46,594 nt of DNA, taken from positions 1 through 46,594 of the IMG/VR virus record IMGVR_UViG_3300046796_000189. One strand, given 5' to 3'. Source of the stretch: a virus. The position numbers were made by a program, and so were the translations under genes. A model generated the notes under the pieces. That model was not told where the DNA came from, did no database searches, and saw nothing but the letters and a program-made list of their open reading frames with translations. The first letter of the stretch is position 1. Each line of letters opens with the position of its first letter. Below are positions 1 through 8,428 of the stretch, piece by piece.

Positions 1-58
1 CTTGATGGCGCGTTCCGGCCTATTTTTCCGCCAAAAATAAACGAATGCGACTCGACAA

Positions 59-616
59 ATGACCAACCGACTCCACGTGAAGTCCCGACCCGCGCGGGTA
101 TTAGTTGCGGACCCGCCGTGGAAGTTTGGGGACAAGCTGCCCGGACGCGGACGCGGAGCAGCGAAGCACTACCCGTGCATGACAACGCCGGAGCTCTGCG
201 CGTTCGCGCTGCCACCGTTAGCGGATGACGCGCTTCTGTTCATGTGGCGCGTCGCCGCGATGCAGCAAGATGCGTTCGATGTTGTTGAAGCGTGGGGCTT
301 CAAAGTGAAAGCTGAACTCGTGTGGGTGAAGCTGACCTCGACCAGCAGCGCGCTGCACTTCGGCATGGGGCGCTACACGCGCGCAGCGCATGAGACGTGT
401 TTGATTGCGACGCGTGGACGCGCGAAGGTGCGCGTGCACGACCAGCGTTCGATCTTCTTCGCGCCCGTAGGCCGCCACAGCGCGAAGCCGGACGCGTTCT
501 ATTGGATCACGATGCGCCTAGCGGAGGGACCGTACGCGGAACTGTTCGCGCGCCGTCATCGCGTCGGCTGGCGCTGCTACGGAAACGAACTGCAGCCGCA
601 ACGAAAGGCGGGATGA
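59..616 (+). CDS. MT-A70 family DNA adenine N6-methyltransferase
   Basis: This 185-residue protein is a likely S-adenosylmethionine-dependent N6-adenine methyltransferase of the MT-A70 family. The catalytic DPPW motif is at residues 18-21 (VLVADPPW), followed by a family-like central region (LLFMWRVAAM, ELVWVKLT) and a C-terminal FARRHRVGWRCYGNEL segment, which matches the usual R-x-GW-x-x-x-GNE ending. The length is normal for the phage versions. It sits 4 nt upstream of the small terminase gene and would be co-transcribed with the packaging genes. Phage MT-A70 enzymes are usually thought to protect phage DNA from restriction or to mark it; that role is inferred here. The ATG has no clear Shine-Dalgarno sequence. 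I kept it because the conserved core begins 17 residues later. Confidence 0.88.
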   Translation: MTNRLHVKSRPARVLVADPPWKFGDKLPGRGRGAAKHYPCMTTPELCAFALPPLADDALLFMWRVAAMQQDAFDVVEAWGFKVKAELVWVKLTSTSSALHFGMGRYTRAAHETCLIATRGRAKVRVHDQRSIFFAPVGRHSAKPDAFYWITMRLAEGPYAELFARRHRVGWRCYGNELQPQRKAG

Positions 617-620
617 CGTC

Positions 621-1040
621 ATGGGTGGACCGGGTTCAAGTCGCAGGCCGAAGTACAGCCTCGAGATACATCGCAGGATCGTCGAAGCGCTCAAACGCGG
701 AGCGCTGAAGCCGCACGCTGCGCAGTCAGTCGGCATCGCAGCGCTCACGCTGGAGAACTGGATCGACGCCGGCAACGCAGGCGATGAGCGCTACGAAGCA
801 TTCGCGATCGATGTCGAGCGAGCGATCGCGGATGATGCGCTGCGCAACCAAAACATCATCTCGATGGCAGCGATCGGCCCCATCAAAGGCGACTGGAAGG
901 CTGCAGCGTGGAACCTCGAGCGCAAGTTCCCGCGCTTGTACGGAGCGCGTATCGCAGCGGCACTCGGCCCGCAGACCGAGCGGCCGTTCAGTCCATGGAA
1001 GACGCCCGACACGAAGCGAGATCCGAAAGTCCTATCGTAA
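621..1040 (+). CDS. Probable terminase small subunit
   Basis: The 139-residue product starts with a helix-turn-helix-like segment (residues about 13-40, with the pattern YSLEIHRRIVEALKRG then AAQSVGIAALTLENWI). An alpha-helical region follows that contains AAWNLERKFP, a motif often seen in phage terminase small subunits. The small subunit recognises the packaging site on phage DNA and loads the large subunit. Family resemblance and position two genes before the large terminase support the call. The next gene begins directly after the stop codon (TAAATG), so translation is coupled. The gene at 1041-1718 also has a DNA-binding domain, so the split of roles between the two is uncertain. Confidence 0.7.
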   Translation: MGGPGSSRRPKYSLEIHRRIVEALKRGALKPHAAQSVGIAALTLENWIDAGNAGDERYEAFAIDVERAIADDALRNQNIISMAAIGPIKGDWKAAAWNLERKFPRLYGARIAAALGPQTERPFSPWKTPDTKRDPKVLS

Positions 1041-1718
1041 ATGGCGAAGCGTCCGCACAAGGCGACGCCCGCCTCGAAGGCGCGCACCTTCACTTCCGAG
1101 CAGCGCACGGAAGACTCGAACGCGTTCACCGAGCCCGTGCCGTTCATCCCGAGCGGCATAGTCATCCGCACGGAGGGCCAGCGCATGTTCCTTCACGTGA
1201 CTGGCTCGTACGCTGCGATCGCTCAAGAGATCCAGTGCCGCACTATCAGTTCGATCCACGACTGGAAGACTGGGAAGCGACAGCCGAACGCGGACGCGCG
1301 CGCCAAGATGCACTACGCGTTCGGCATCCCGATCGAAGCATGGGACATCGAGCCGAAAGGCACGAAGCTTCCGGACGCGCTGCCCGTCACTGCGCCGCGC
1401 CGACTGTCCACGCTCGATCACTGCATCACGCTACTCGACACGATCTCGAAGCAGCGCGTGCACCCAGCGCTGACCAACGCGGAGCGAACGAAGCTCGCGC
1501 TTGCGGAGGCGCAGATCCTCGCACTGCGCGCGCGCCTCGAGCAGTCCGCCGAGCTCGCGGAAGATCGCTACATCCGAGAGCACCCCGGCTGGATCAAGTT
1601 GCGCGATGCGCTCACGCGCGCGCTGCTTCCGTACCCGATCGCCGCCAAGGCTGTGCTCGATGCGCTCGCGAAGCTGAACATGGGCGACGAGGCGCCGACC
1701 AATGGTGCAGCTGGTTGA
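1041..1718 (+). CDS. HTH DNA-binding protein in the terminase operon
   Basis: This 225-residue protein has a Cro/C1-like helix-turn-helix at about residues 55-95 (SYAAIAQEIQCRTISSIHDW, then KTGKRQPNADAR and IPIEAWDIEP). A charged helical region rich in ERTKLALAEAQ-type sequence follows, perhaps for oligomerisation. The HTH pattern W-x-x-G-[KN]-[KR]-x-P is shared with the short protein at 3342-3572 on the other side of the large terminase. The gene overlaps the start of the large terminase by 17 nt. It could be a second terminase small-subunit component or a regulator of late genes. I cannot assign a function beyond DNA binding. Confidence 0.6.
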   Translation: MAKRPHKATPASKARTFTSEQRTEDSNAFTEPVPFIPSGIVIRTEGQRMFLHVTGSYAAIAQEIQCRTISSIHDWKTGKRQPNADARAKMHYAFGIPIEAWDIEPKGTKLPDALPVTAPRRLSTLDHCITLLDTISKQRVHPALTNAERTKLALAEAQILALRARLEQSAELAEDRYIREHPGWIKLRDALTRALLPYPIAAKAVLDALAKLNMGDEAPTNGAAG

Positions 1719-3354
1719 TCGCTCGCTCTCGAAGCCGCTCGCGCGCGGGGCTCAGCTGCGCGCGCCGCGCGTGTCGTTCAGCGAAGCGTTCTTCGAGCAC
1801 TTCGCGTTTGAGTTCTCGATGTCGACCCGGATCCGTTTTCCGAATCCGGCGTTTCAACGCGACCCCGTAGACTTCTTCCGGAAGATCCTCGGCGTAGAGC
1901 CGTGGCACCGCCAAGTGGAAGTACTCGAAGCGGTGCGCGATCACTCTCGCGTTGCGATCTGCTCGGGCCACAAGGTCTCGAAGTCGCACAGCGCAGCGGG
2001 GCTCGCGCTCTGGTTCTTCTGCTCGTTCGAAGACGCGCGTGTCGTGATGACGTCGACCACTTCGCGACAGGTCGACCAGATCCTCTGGCGCGAACTGCGC
2101 ATGCTGCGCTCGCGCTCTGGGCGTTGCATCGCGTGCAAGCTCGAAGACCCGGACGGGCTCATCATCCGCAAGCCGTGTCCGCACTCGACCATCATCGAAG
2201 GCGAGCAGGGCGAGCTTGCGCGAACCGGACTGAAGACGCCCGACTTTCGCGAAGTGCTGGGCTTCACGGCGCGCGAAGCAGAGGCCGTGTCCGGCGTGAG
2301 CGGCCGTCATCTTCTCTACATCGTCGATGAAGCTAGCGGCGTCGCTGAAGAGATCTTTCAAGCGATCGAAGGCAACCGCGCAGGCGGCGCGAAGATCGTG
2401 ATGTTCAGCAACGGCACGAAGAACGAAGGCGAGTTCTACGAAGCCTTCTACGGCAAAGCGCACCTGTACAAGACGCTCCGCATATCGTCGGATGAAACGC
2501 CGAACGCAGTGAGCGGAGAGCTGCTTATCCCCGGGCTCGCCACGCGTGAGTGGGTCGAAGAAAAAAAACTCGAATGGGGCGAGACGTCCGCGCTCTATCG
2601 CGTTCGCGTGAAGGGCGAGCACGCGCTGCACGAAGAAGGCCGGATATTCACCATCCACGCGATCGGCCAAGCGGAGGCACGCTGGGCTGACACTGCAGAG
2701 TCGGGCCGCTTGTACATCGGGCTTGACCCCGCCGGCGAGAGCGGCACCGGCGATGAGACTGTGCTCGTGGCGCGTCGCGGGCTGAAGATGCTCGAACTGA
2801 TCGCGCAGCGCGGCCTCAACGATGAAGCACACAAGGCGCTCCTGCTTCACGTCATCAAGCGCTTGCGACTTCCGCGCGAGACTCCGGTCGTTGTGATCGA
2901 TCGCGAAGGCTCGATCGGAGCGCAGCTCTCCGGAGCGCTCAATGCGCACGTCGCGCTGCACCCGAACGACTTCGAGCTCGTGTCGCTGCGCGCAAGCGAC
3001 GGCGCGATCCGCCAGCCGCAAGTCTACGACCGCGTCCGCGATGAGCTCGCCGCGAACCTCGAGATCTGGTTCCGCGACGGCGGCGCCATCCTCGAAGACG
3101 CGAAGCTCGCGCGTGAGCTGCACGTACTCGAGTGGCTCTTCACGCAGCGCGGCCGCGTCAAGCTCATCGCGAAGGACAAGCTCCGCAAGATCCTCGGCCG
3201 CTCGCCCGATCGCTACGATGCGCTTGCGATGTCGTGTTGGGAGCCGCTCTCGCTCGCCGACGTGCCTGCGAGCATGCAAGCGGACACTGAAGACTCCGAC
3301 CGCATGGAGCACGTGCTCGACCCCTACGAAGGGATGAAGGTATGGGAAAGCTGA
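1702..3354 (+). CDS. Terminase large subunit (packaging ATPase/nuclease)
   Basis: This is the DNA-packaging motor that translocates DNA into the prohead and cuts it. The ATPase half carries a degenerate Walker A-like segment (CSGHKVSKSHSAA, near residues 86-98) and a clear Walker B motif (LLYIVDEAS, near 204-212). A coupling-type segment, IVMFSNGT, comes later. The nuclease half begins with YIGLDPAGESGTGDETVL at about residue 337, which supplies the first RNase H-fold acidic residue, followed by VVVIDREG. The length of 550 residues is typical. The start overlaps the previous gene by 17 nt. A later ATG at 1819 is possible, but both lack a good ribosome binding site. The protein resembles terminases of Mu-like and related siphoviral or myoviral heads. 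Confidence 0.93.
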   Translation: MVQLVDRSLSKPLARGAQLRAPRVSFSEAFFEHFAFEFSMSTRIRFPNPAFQRDPVDFFRKILGVEPWHRQVEVLEAVRDHSRVAICSGHKVSKSHSAAGLALWFFCSFEDARVVMTSTTSRQVDQILWRELRMLRSRSGRCIACKLEDPDGLIIRKPCPHSTIIEGEQGELARTGLKTPDFREVLGFTAREAEAVSGVSGRHLLYIVDEASGVAEEIFQAIEGNRAGGAKIVMFSNGTKNEGEFYEAFYGKAHLYKTLRISSDETPNAVSGELLIPGLATREWVEEKKLEWGETSALYRVRVKGEHALHEEGRIFTIHAIGQAEARWADTAESGRLYIGLDPAGESGTGDETVLVARRGLKMLELIAQRGLNDEAHKALLLHVIKRLRLPRETPVVVIDREGSIGAQLSGALNAHVALHPNDFELVSLRASDGAIRQPQVYDRVRDELAANLEIWFRDGGAILEDAKLARELHVLEWLFTQRGRVKLIAKDKLRKILGRSPDRYDALAMSCWEPLSLADVPASMQADTEDSDRMEHVLDPYEGMKVWES

Positions 3355-3572
3355 AGACGTCCACGCGTGGCCGCCGTTCGCTGCTCGCGCTCTTACAGCT
3401 CGCGAGCGAGACCGACATCGCTGGGCGCTGCCGCGTCGCGCAGCAATCCGTAAGTGACTGGGCCGCGGGCAACAAACGCCCGTCCGAACGTGCGCGCGCC
3501 GCCCTTGAGCACTGCTACGGCATCACGCGCGCGCACTGGGATCAGCCGCTTCGTGGACATACGAACAGGTAG
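3342..3572 (+). CDS. Small HTH protein downstream of terminase
   Basis: The 76-residue protein is essentially one helix-turn-helix domain (TDIAGRCRVAQQSVSDWAAG, then NKRPSERAR and YGITRAHWDQP). It overlaps the end of the large terminase by 13 nt, so it is read by translational coupling. Its domain has the same layout as the HTH in the protein at 1041-1718, including a Trp-x-x-Gly turn and a final W-D-x-P, which suggests duplication. It could regulate late transcription or assist terminase DNA recognition. The function is unknown. Confidence 0.6.
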   Translation: MGKLKTSTRGRRSLLALLQLASETDIAGRCRVAQQSVSDWAAGNKRPSERARAALEHCYGITRAHWDQPLRGHTNR

Positions 3573-3613
3573 ACACTGCACACGTGACCAGTCTCTTGTG
3601 AGACATCGGCCGC

Positions 3614-5308
3614 GTGGCGAGCATCACTCAGCGGATAAGTCAGTCTGCGCGCGCTGCCCTCATGGGCATCTCGACCTACGCGCCCGACGACAATCCGACT
3701 TACGCCTACGACATCGATAGCGACAACGTTCGCCAGATGCGCGAAGCGCTGGGCGGCCAGTTGGTGCCCGCCACGATCTCGAAGATCCGTTGGTACATGA
3801 GCGATCTCGAGGTCGCGGAGCGCCTCGCGGATTCAGGTGACTTGAGTCAAGCGGGTCGCTTGATGCTCGCAGCGCGCAAGGATGGCGTGCTCTCCGGCGT
3901 TCTCTCCACGCGCACAAGCGGCCTCGTTCGGCTGCCCAAACACTTCCGCGGCGACCCGAAGATCGTCGGCGAGCTCGAGGCAGGTCACGAGTCTGTGCGC
4001 TCGCGCTTCGATGAGATGTGCCCGCCGAGCGAGCTCGCTCTCATGGCCGCGGACGGCATCTTGTGCGGCGTCGCAGTGGGCGAGCTGCTCCCAGTGCAGG
4101 GCCGCGATTACCCCGTGCTCGTACGTCTCGACCCGCAGTATCTGCAATACGTTTGGAATGAGAACCGCTTCTACTATCGCAGCGCTGTTGGCCGTCTTCC
4201 TGTCACACCTGGAGATGGTCGCTGGGTGCTTCACGTTCCCGGAGGTCGTGTCGCTCCGTGGCAGCACGCGCTGTGGCGTTGCATCGGCCGCGCGTACATC
4301 CGCAAGGAACACGCGAATCTCCAAAAGGACAATTGGGAGTCGAAGCTAGCGAACCCCGCGCGCGTCGCGACAGCACCGCAAGGCGCAGCGGAGGCGCAGA
4401 AACAAAGCTTCTTCCAGCAAGTGATGGCGTGGGGCATCAACTCTGTTTTCGGGATGACGCCCGGATACAGCGTGCAGCTGCTCGAAAGCAACGGGCGCGG
4501 CTTCGACTCGTTCAACAAGACGATCGCGCAACAGAACGAAGAGTTCATCATCGCGATCGCCGGCCAGGTCGTGACCACGACGGGCGGCACTGGCTTCTCG
4601 AATCAGGACATCCACAAAGCGATCCGCGCGGACCTGATCAAAGACACTGCGGACGGCCTCGCGTACACGGTCAACACGCAGATCATCCCTGTCTACATCG
4701 CGCTGCAGTACGGCGAAGACGCCATCGAGACGATGAGCGCCGCGATGGAATGGGACGTTACTCCGCCGCAAGACCTCAACGCGCAAGCGAACAGTGTTCT
4801 CACGCTCGCGAACGCGATGATCCAGATGCAGCAAGCGCTCGCCACTGCGGGCTTCGCGCTCGATGTCAGCACGATGGCGGAGCGCTACGGCGTGCCGCTC
4901 GAAGGCGACTACGACGGCGACGGCGTACCCGACGCGGGCACCGAGAAGCAGCCGACCAAGCTGCGCGTCATCGAAGGCGGCAAGTCCACGTCGACCAGCG
5001 ACACGGGCACGGTGGGCGACGTCGCCCCGACTGACAACGCAATCGCATCCGACAAAGCAGCGCAGGACACCGCACTCAACGGAGCGCAGATCGCGTCGCT
5101 ACTTGAGATCATCCAAGCCGTCGCGGATGGGCTCATCCCGCGCGATGCAGGCATCGCAGTAATCAAACGCGCGTTCCTGGTCGATGAAGCTGGCGCGGAA
5201 GAGCTCATGGGCAGCGTGGGCCAGGGCTTCGTGCCCGCGTCCGCAACTCCGCCCGCCGCGCCCGCAGCACCTCCGCAGCCACCAGCTGCACCCGCGGAGG
5301 CAGCATGA
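3614..5308 (+). CDS. Portal protein, Mu gp29-like (DUF935 type)
   Basis: The portal forms the dodecameric ring at one head vertex through which DNA enters and leaves, and to which the neck is attached. The 564-residue protein shows the features of the Mu-like DUF935 family: an N-terminal VPATISKIRWYMSDLEVAER region, VLSGVLSTRTSGLVRL, then the membrane-proximal-looking core with HVPGGRVAPWQHALWR, and the late segment QNEEFIIAIAGQVVTTTGG, which is the family's conserved tunnel-loop region. The C-terminal tail is Ala/Pro-rich low complexity (PPAAPAAPPQPPAAP). The start is a GTG at 3614 without an obvious Shine-Dalgarno sequence. The end overlaps the protease gene by 4 nt (ATGA). Confidence 0.88.
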   Translation: MASITQRISQSARAALMGISTYAPDDNPTYAYDIDSDNVRQMREALGGQLVPATISKIRWYMSDLEVAERLADSGDLSQAGRLMLAARKDGVLSGVLSTRTSGLVRLPKHFRGDPKIVGELEAGHESVRSRFDEMCPPSELALMAADGILCGVAVGELLPVQGRDYPVLVRLDPQYLQYVWNENRFYYRSAVGRLPVTPGDGRWVLHVPGGRVAPWQHALWRCIGRAYIRKEHANLQKDNWESKLANPARVATAPQGAAEAQKQSFFQQVMAWGINSVFGMTPGYSVQLLESNGRGFDSFNKTIAQQNEEFIIAIAGQVVTTTGGTGFSNQDIHKAIRADLIKDTADGLAYTVNTQIIPVYIALQYGEDAIETMSAAMEWDVTPPQDLNAQANSVLTLANAMIQMQQALATAGFALDVSTMAERYGVPLEGDYDGDGVPDAGTEKQPTKLRVIEGGKSTSTSDTGTVGDVAPTDNAIASDKAAQDTALNGAQIASLLEIIQAVADGLIPRDAGIAVIKRAFLVDEAGAEELMGSVGQGFVPASATPPAAPAAPPQPPAAPAEAA

Positions 5309-6789
5309 GCCCGCAGAAGATCGCCATGCGTTACGAGCGCCGCGGGTATCTCGCGATCGCGCCGAAAGCGTTCTTCGAACTGTTCTTCATGGATAGTTCG
5401 CCGCCGCCGAACTCCGAGATCGGCGACGCGGTCATCGTGGACATCCGCGGCCCGCTCGAACAGCACGCGCACTACTGTTACGACTCGTACGAAGCGATAA
5501 GCGCGCGCGTCGCAGAGGCGTGCAAGACCGCAGCGCGTTCGGTGATCTTGCGCTTCGACAGCCCAGGCGGTGAAGTCGCTGGCTGCTTCGAGACTGCGCG
5601 CGAGCTCCGCACGATGTGCAGCGCAGCGGGCAAGCGGCTGCTCGCATTCGCGGAAGGCGATTGCTGCAGCGCAGCGTACGCGCTCGCGAGCGCAGCGGAG
5701 TGCATCGTGTTGGGCGACTCCGCTCTGATCGGTTCGATCGGCGTGCTGGTCGAGCGCTGCGACGTGAGCGCGCGCAACGCGCAGAACGGCGTGCGTGTGC
5801 AGTTCATCACAAGCGGCGCGCGCAAAGCGGACGGGCACCCCGAGCAAGCGATCACCGACGCGGAGCTCGAACAGATGCAAGGCATCGTCGACTCAATGGG
5901 CGCGAGCTTCTTCGAGCTCATCGCGGAGCTGCGTCCGCGCTTGAGCACGGAAGCGATTAGCGGCCTGCAGGCCAAAGTTTTCCACGGCGCAAGTGCCGTG
6001 GGTGTGGGGCTCGCCGACCAGCTCGGAAGCCTCTCGAACGTGCTGGCGCTCGCGAGCGCGAACGCAACAGGAGACACCATGGCGGACAAATCACCGTACG
6101 AGGTTGCGCGCGCTGCGCTCGAAGATGCAGCGAAGGGCGAAGACGCAAACGCATCGGCCGCGAAGCGCGCGCTTGCTGCGCTGAACGCCGTGGACGGCGG
6201 AGGCGAAGAAGAGCCGGAAGCTGCAGCGGAGCCGGATCCAGATGCCGAAGCGGGCGACGATGAGCCCGAAGCTGAAAGCGATGTCGAGCCGGATGATGAT
6301 GATCCGCCGCCCGCCGCTGCGCCGAAGAAAGAGAGCAAAGCTGCAGCCGCGTATCGCGTCGCGATCGCAGCGCAGAAGACCTCGGAAGCAGTGCGCGCGG
6401 AGCTGCAGAAGCGCGACGATAAGGAAGAGCGCGCGCGCTTGCTCGCATCGCGGCCGGACCTGTCCGCGGAGATGACCAAGCTACTGCAGAAAGCGCCACT
6501 CACGTTGGTGCGCGATCACATCGCGAGCATGCCGAAGCTGACGGGCAAGCTCGCCTCGAACCCGCGCGCGAGCTCCGCAGCTGGCGGCGGCAACGACACG
6601 CCCACCCCTACGCGCGGCGAAGCAGAGGGCGATCCGAACGTGTCGCGCCTTCCGCCGGGCGAGAAAGAAGCGCTCGACCGCCGCATGGGTTTGGTCGGTG
6701 ACGCAACAGGCGTGCAGAGCAGCACCTACAAGCTGCAGCTCGGCGTCACCAAGCCCAAGTCTGTCGCTGGCTCTACCCCCGCAACCTGA
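5305..6789 (+). CDS. Prohead protease (S49/ClpP-like) fused to scaffold
   Basis: The N-terminal half (residues 1 to about 255) is a serine protease of the phage S49/SppA-like group, which matures the prohead by cleaving scaffold and capsid proteins. It shows RFDSPGGEVAG, the nucleophile segment GDCCSAAYALASAA (Ser near residue 122) and SALIGSIGVLVE, in the usual order. The C-terminal half is acidic, Ala-rich and predicted helical (residues about 259-494), as in scaffolding proteins. A strong internal ribosome binding site and ATG at 6079 in the same frame probably give the scaffold alone. This matches the nested protease/scaffold arrangement of Mu gpI/gpZ and lambda C/Nu3. The gene starts with an ATGA overlap with the portal. 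Confidence 0.87.
   Translation: MSPQKIAMRYERRGYLAIAPKAFFELFFMDSSPPPNSEIGDAVIVDIRGPLEQHAHYCYDSYEAISARVAEACKTAARSVILRFDSPGGEVAGCFETARELRTMCSAAGKRLLAFAEGDCCSAAYALASAAECIVLGDSALIGSIGVLVERCDVSARNAQNGVRVQFITSGARKADGHPEQAITDAELEQMQGIVDSMGASFFELIAELRPRLSTEAISGLQAKVFHGASAVGVGLADQLGSLSNVLALASANATGDTMADKSPYEVARAALEDAAKGEDANASAAKRALAALNAVDGGGEEEPEAAAEPDPDAEAGDDEPEAESDVEPDDDDPPPAAAPKKESKAAAAYRVAIAAQKTSEAVRAELQKRDDKEERARLLASRPDLSAEMTKLLQKAPLTLVRDHIASMPKLTGKLASNPRASSAAGGGNDTPTPTRGEAEGDPNVSRLPPGEKEALDRRMGLVGDATGVQSSTYKLQLGVTKPKSVAGSTPAT
6079..6789 (+). CDS. Nested scaffold protein (internal start in protease gene)
   Basis: An in-frame ATG at 6079 lies 258 codons into the protease gene and is preceded by ACAGGAGACACC, a good Shine-Dalgarno sequence (AGGAG) with 7 nt spacing. 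Translation from here would give a 236-residue protein (MADKSPYEVARAALEDA...) that is acidic (DPDAEAGDDEPEAESDVEPD region) and helical, the profile of an internal scaffold around which the capsid assembles. The nested layout is known from lambda and Mu. That this start is used is inferred from the ribosome binding site and the domain boundary. Confidence 0.75.
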   Translation: MADKSPYEVARAALEDAAKGEDANASAAKRALAALNAVDGGGEEEPEAAAEPDPDAEAGDDEPEAESDVEPDDDDPPPAAAPKKESKAAAAYRVAIAAQKTSEAVRAELQKRDDKEERARLLASRPDLSAEMTKLLQKAPLTLVRDHIASMPKLTGKLASNPRASSAAGGGNDTPTPTRGEAEGDPNVSRLPPGEKEALDRRMGLVGDATGVQSSTYKLQLGVTKPKSVAGSTPAT

Positions 6790-6841
6790 GCCCTCACAAC
6801 GTCGCAAGTCTAACAACTAACAACTCATATCCGAGGGCAAC

Positions 6842-7240
6842 ATGGCAGAGCGAACGATTCGAGAGGCTCACTGGGGCTACTACAGCTTCGTGGTGAAGTC
6901 CGGACAGGTCTGCGAAAAGGGCAACGTCGCAGCCTTCAACGCAACAGGCGAAGTCATCAACGCGCCGGGCGCCGTGCAGATCGGCTACTGGCACGAGTCG
7001 AAGATCGCGGACGGCATCATCAAGGTGCAAGTGAAGATGTGGCGCGAGATCCAGCTGCAGTGGTTGGACAACGACACAGGCACGCCAGTTGCGATCACCG
7101 ACCGCGGGAAGATCTGCAACATGAAGGACAACCACACCGTGACGATGGACGGTGCAGTCACCACCAAGGCCGGGATGGTCTTCGACGTGCAGGCCGCCAA
7201 GGGCGTCTTGGTTTACTTCGCGTACGACACGGCGGCTTGA
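6842..7240 (+). CDS. Probable head decoration (capsid cement) protein
   Basis: The 132-residue protein lies between scaffold and major capsid, the usual position for a capsid-stabilising decoration protein. It is beta-rich, with GQVCEKGNVAAFNATGEVIN and NHTVTMDGAVTTKAGMVF segments suggesting a small beta-barrel, as in phage cement proteins. There is no catalytic motif. A GAGGGCAAC sequence precedes the ATG. The assignment rests on location, size and fold impression rather than a strong motif. Confidence 0.65.
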   Translation: MAERTIREAHWGYYSFVVKSGQVCEKGNVAAFNATGEVINAPGAVQIGYWHESKIADGIIKVQVKMWREIQLQWLDNDTGTPVAITDRGKICNMKDNHTVTMDGAVTTKAGMVFDVQAAKGVLVYFAYDTAA

Positions 7241-7280
7241 GAGCGCGCGCGTCTGACACAACCGGAAGGACACAACACAG

Positions 7281-8318
7281 ATGGCAACGCTCACCCCGTC
7301 ATTCCTTTGGGATCTCGAGTCGAATATGCGCACGATCACCGCGCGCGAATACGAACGACTCACAAGCAGGCTCTGGTGGCAAACGGTCTGCAAAACAGGC
7401 CCGACGTCCGGAGCGAAGAAAGAGCGCGTTACGTGGCTGCTCGACACCGCGCGCATCCAGAAGACCGGACGCGGCGGTAACGTTGAGTTCGAAGACATCG
7501 TGTCTCAGACCACCGAGGTCGAGCATGAGAACGCAGCCGCTGGTCTGAAGATCAAGAAAGAGCAGCTCGAAGACGTCGATGGCAACGGCATCGACTTCGC
7601 CACGCACTGGTCGCGCCAGATGGGCGCGTATGCTGCTTACTGGCCGCAGAAGATGACGGCTCAAGCGCTGCTCGCGAACGCGAACACCTACGACGGGCTT
7701 TCGTTCTTCAACGCGTCGCACAAGGTCAATCCCTTCAACGTCAACGCTGGCGTTTACGCGAACATCTTTACGGGCGCTGCGTCGGGCATCTACCCCGGAG
7801 CAGTTCCGATCGATTCGAGCGTGAGCGTGGAAGCTGCAGTAGCGAACGTCGCGAAAGCGATCGCGTACATCTCCGGCGGACTGAAGATGCCGAACGGAGA
7901 GGATCCGCGCTTCCTTCGCGTTGCAGCGATGCTCATCCCGCCCGCCCTCGTGGCGCGCGCGCAGCAAATCACAAACGCGAAGTTCATCGCGCAGCTCGCA
8001 GCTGCGGGCGCTGCCGGCAGCGGCGACGTCGAAGCAGTCGTGCGCAACTTCGGCCTGGGGCAGCCCGTCGAAGCGCCCGAGCTCGGGAGCGCGTTCGGCG
8101 GCAGCGACACGACCTACTACCTCGCAGTGGAAGAGATCACCAACAACGAACTCGGCGCGTTCGCCTACATCAATCGAGAGCCGTTCTCCGTGCTGTACTA
8201 CGGCCCGCAGAACGACGGGCAGCTCGCGCGCATCCGCGAGTACCAGTGGCTCACTGAAGGCCGCAACTCGATCATGAACGGCCACCCGTATCTGCTCTTC
8301 AAGTGCTCCGCGACTTGA
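7281..8318 (+). CDS. Major capsid protein, Mu gpT-like
   Basis: This 345-residue protein should form the head shell. It matches the Mu-like major head subunit in style: an early AREYERLTSRLWWQTVCKTGPT, a central TYDGLSFFNASHKVNPFN (the common YDG..FF...H motif), the helix-rich MLIPPALVARAQQITNAKF segment and a C-terminal NREPFSVLYYGPQNDGQLARIREYQW. The start has a GGAAGGA ribosome binding site 10-13 nt upstream. It is slightly longer than Mu gpT (about 305 residues). A GC-rich hairpin follows the gene and may limit read-through. Confidence 0.9.
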   Translation: MATLTPSFLWDLESNMRTITAREYERLTSRLWWQTVCKTGPTSGAKKERVTWLLDTARIQKTGRGGNVEFEDIVSQTTEVEHENAAAGLKIKKEQLEDVDGNGIDFATHWSRQMGAYAAYWPQKMTAQALLANANTYDGLSFFNASHKVNPFNVNAGVYANIFTGAASGIYPGAVPIDSSVSVEAAVANVAKAIAYISGGLKMPNGEDPRFLRVAAMLIPPALVARAQQITNAKFIAQLAAAGAAGSGDVEAVVRNFGLGQPVEAPELGSAFGGSDTTYYLAVEEITNNELGAFAYINREPFSVLYYGPQNDGQLARIREYQWLTEGRNSIMNGHPYLLFKCSAT

Positions 8319-8363
8319 ACGCTTGAGCGCGCTCGCGCTCGCAACTCCAACACGCATCCGGAA

Positions 8364-8393
8364 GCACGACGCCGCATAGGGGCGGCGTCGTGC
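8364..8393 (+). terminator. Hairpin after the major capsid gene
   Basis: A perfect 12-bp stem (GCACGACGCCGC at 8364-8375 and its complement at 8382-8393) encloses the 6-nt loop ATAGGG. No T-tract follows, so it is better seen as a partial terminator, attenuator or mRNA-stabilising structure that helps keep capsid transcript levels above those of the downstream genes. It also argues that the next gene starts at the ATG at 8429 and not at the GTG at 8390 inside this hairpin. Confidence 0.65.
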
Positions 8394-8428
8394 GCTTGCG
8401 CCGACGCTCGTTCGAAGACTGCTCCGCC

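Noticed and set aside
630-655. GGGTTCAAGTC sequence resembling a tRNA T-arm
   Set aside because: The flanking bases do not pair into a T-stem, no acceptor or anticodon arm can be drawn, and the sequence is the start of the small terminase gene.
1612-3312. Long open frame on the minus strand opposite the large terminase (566 codons)
   Set aside because: It mirrors the terminase frame. In GC-rich DNA the opposite strand of a real gene often lacks stop codons. The product is low-complexity and Arg/Glu-rich, and the plus strand has clear terminase motifs.
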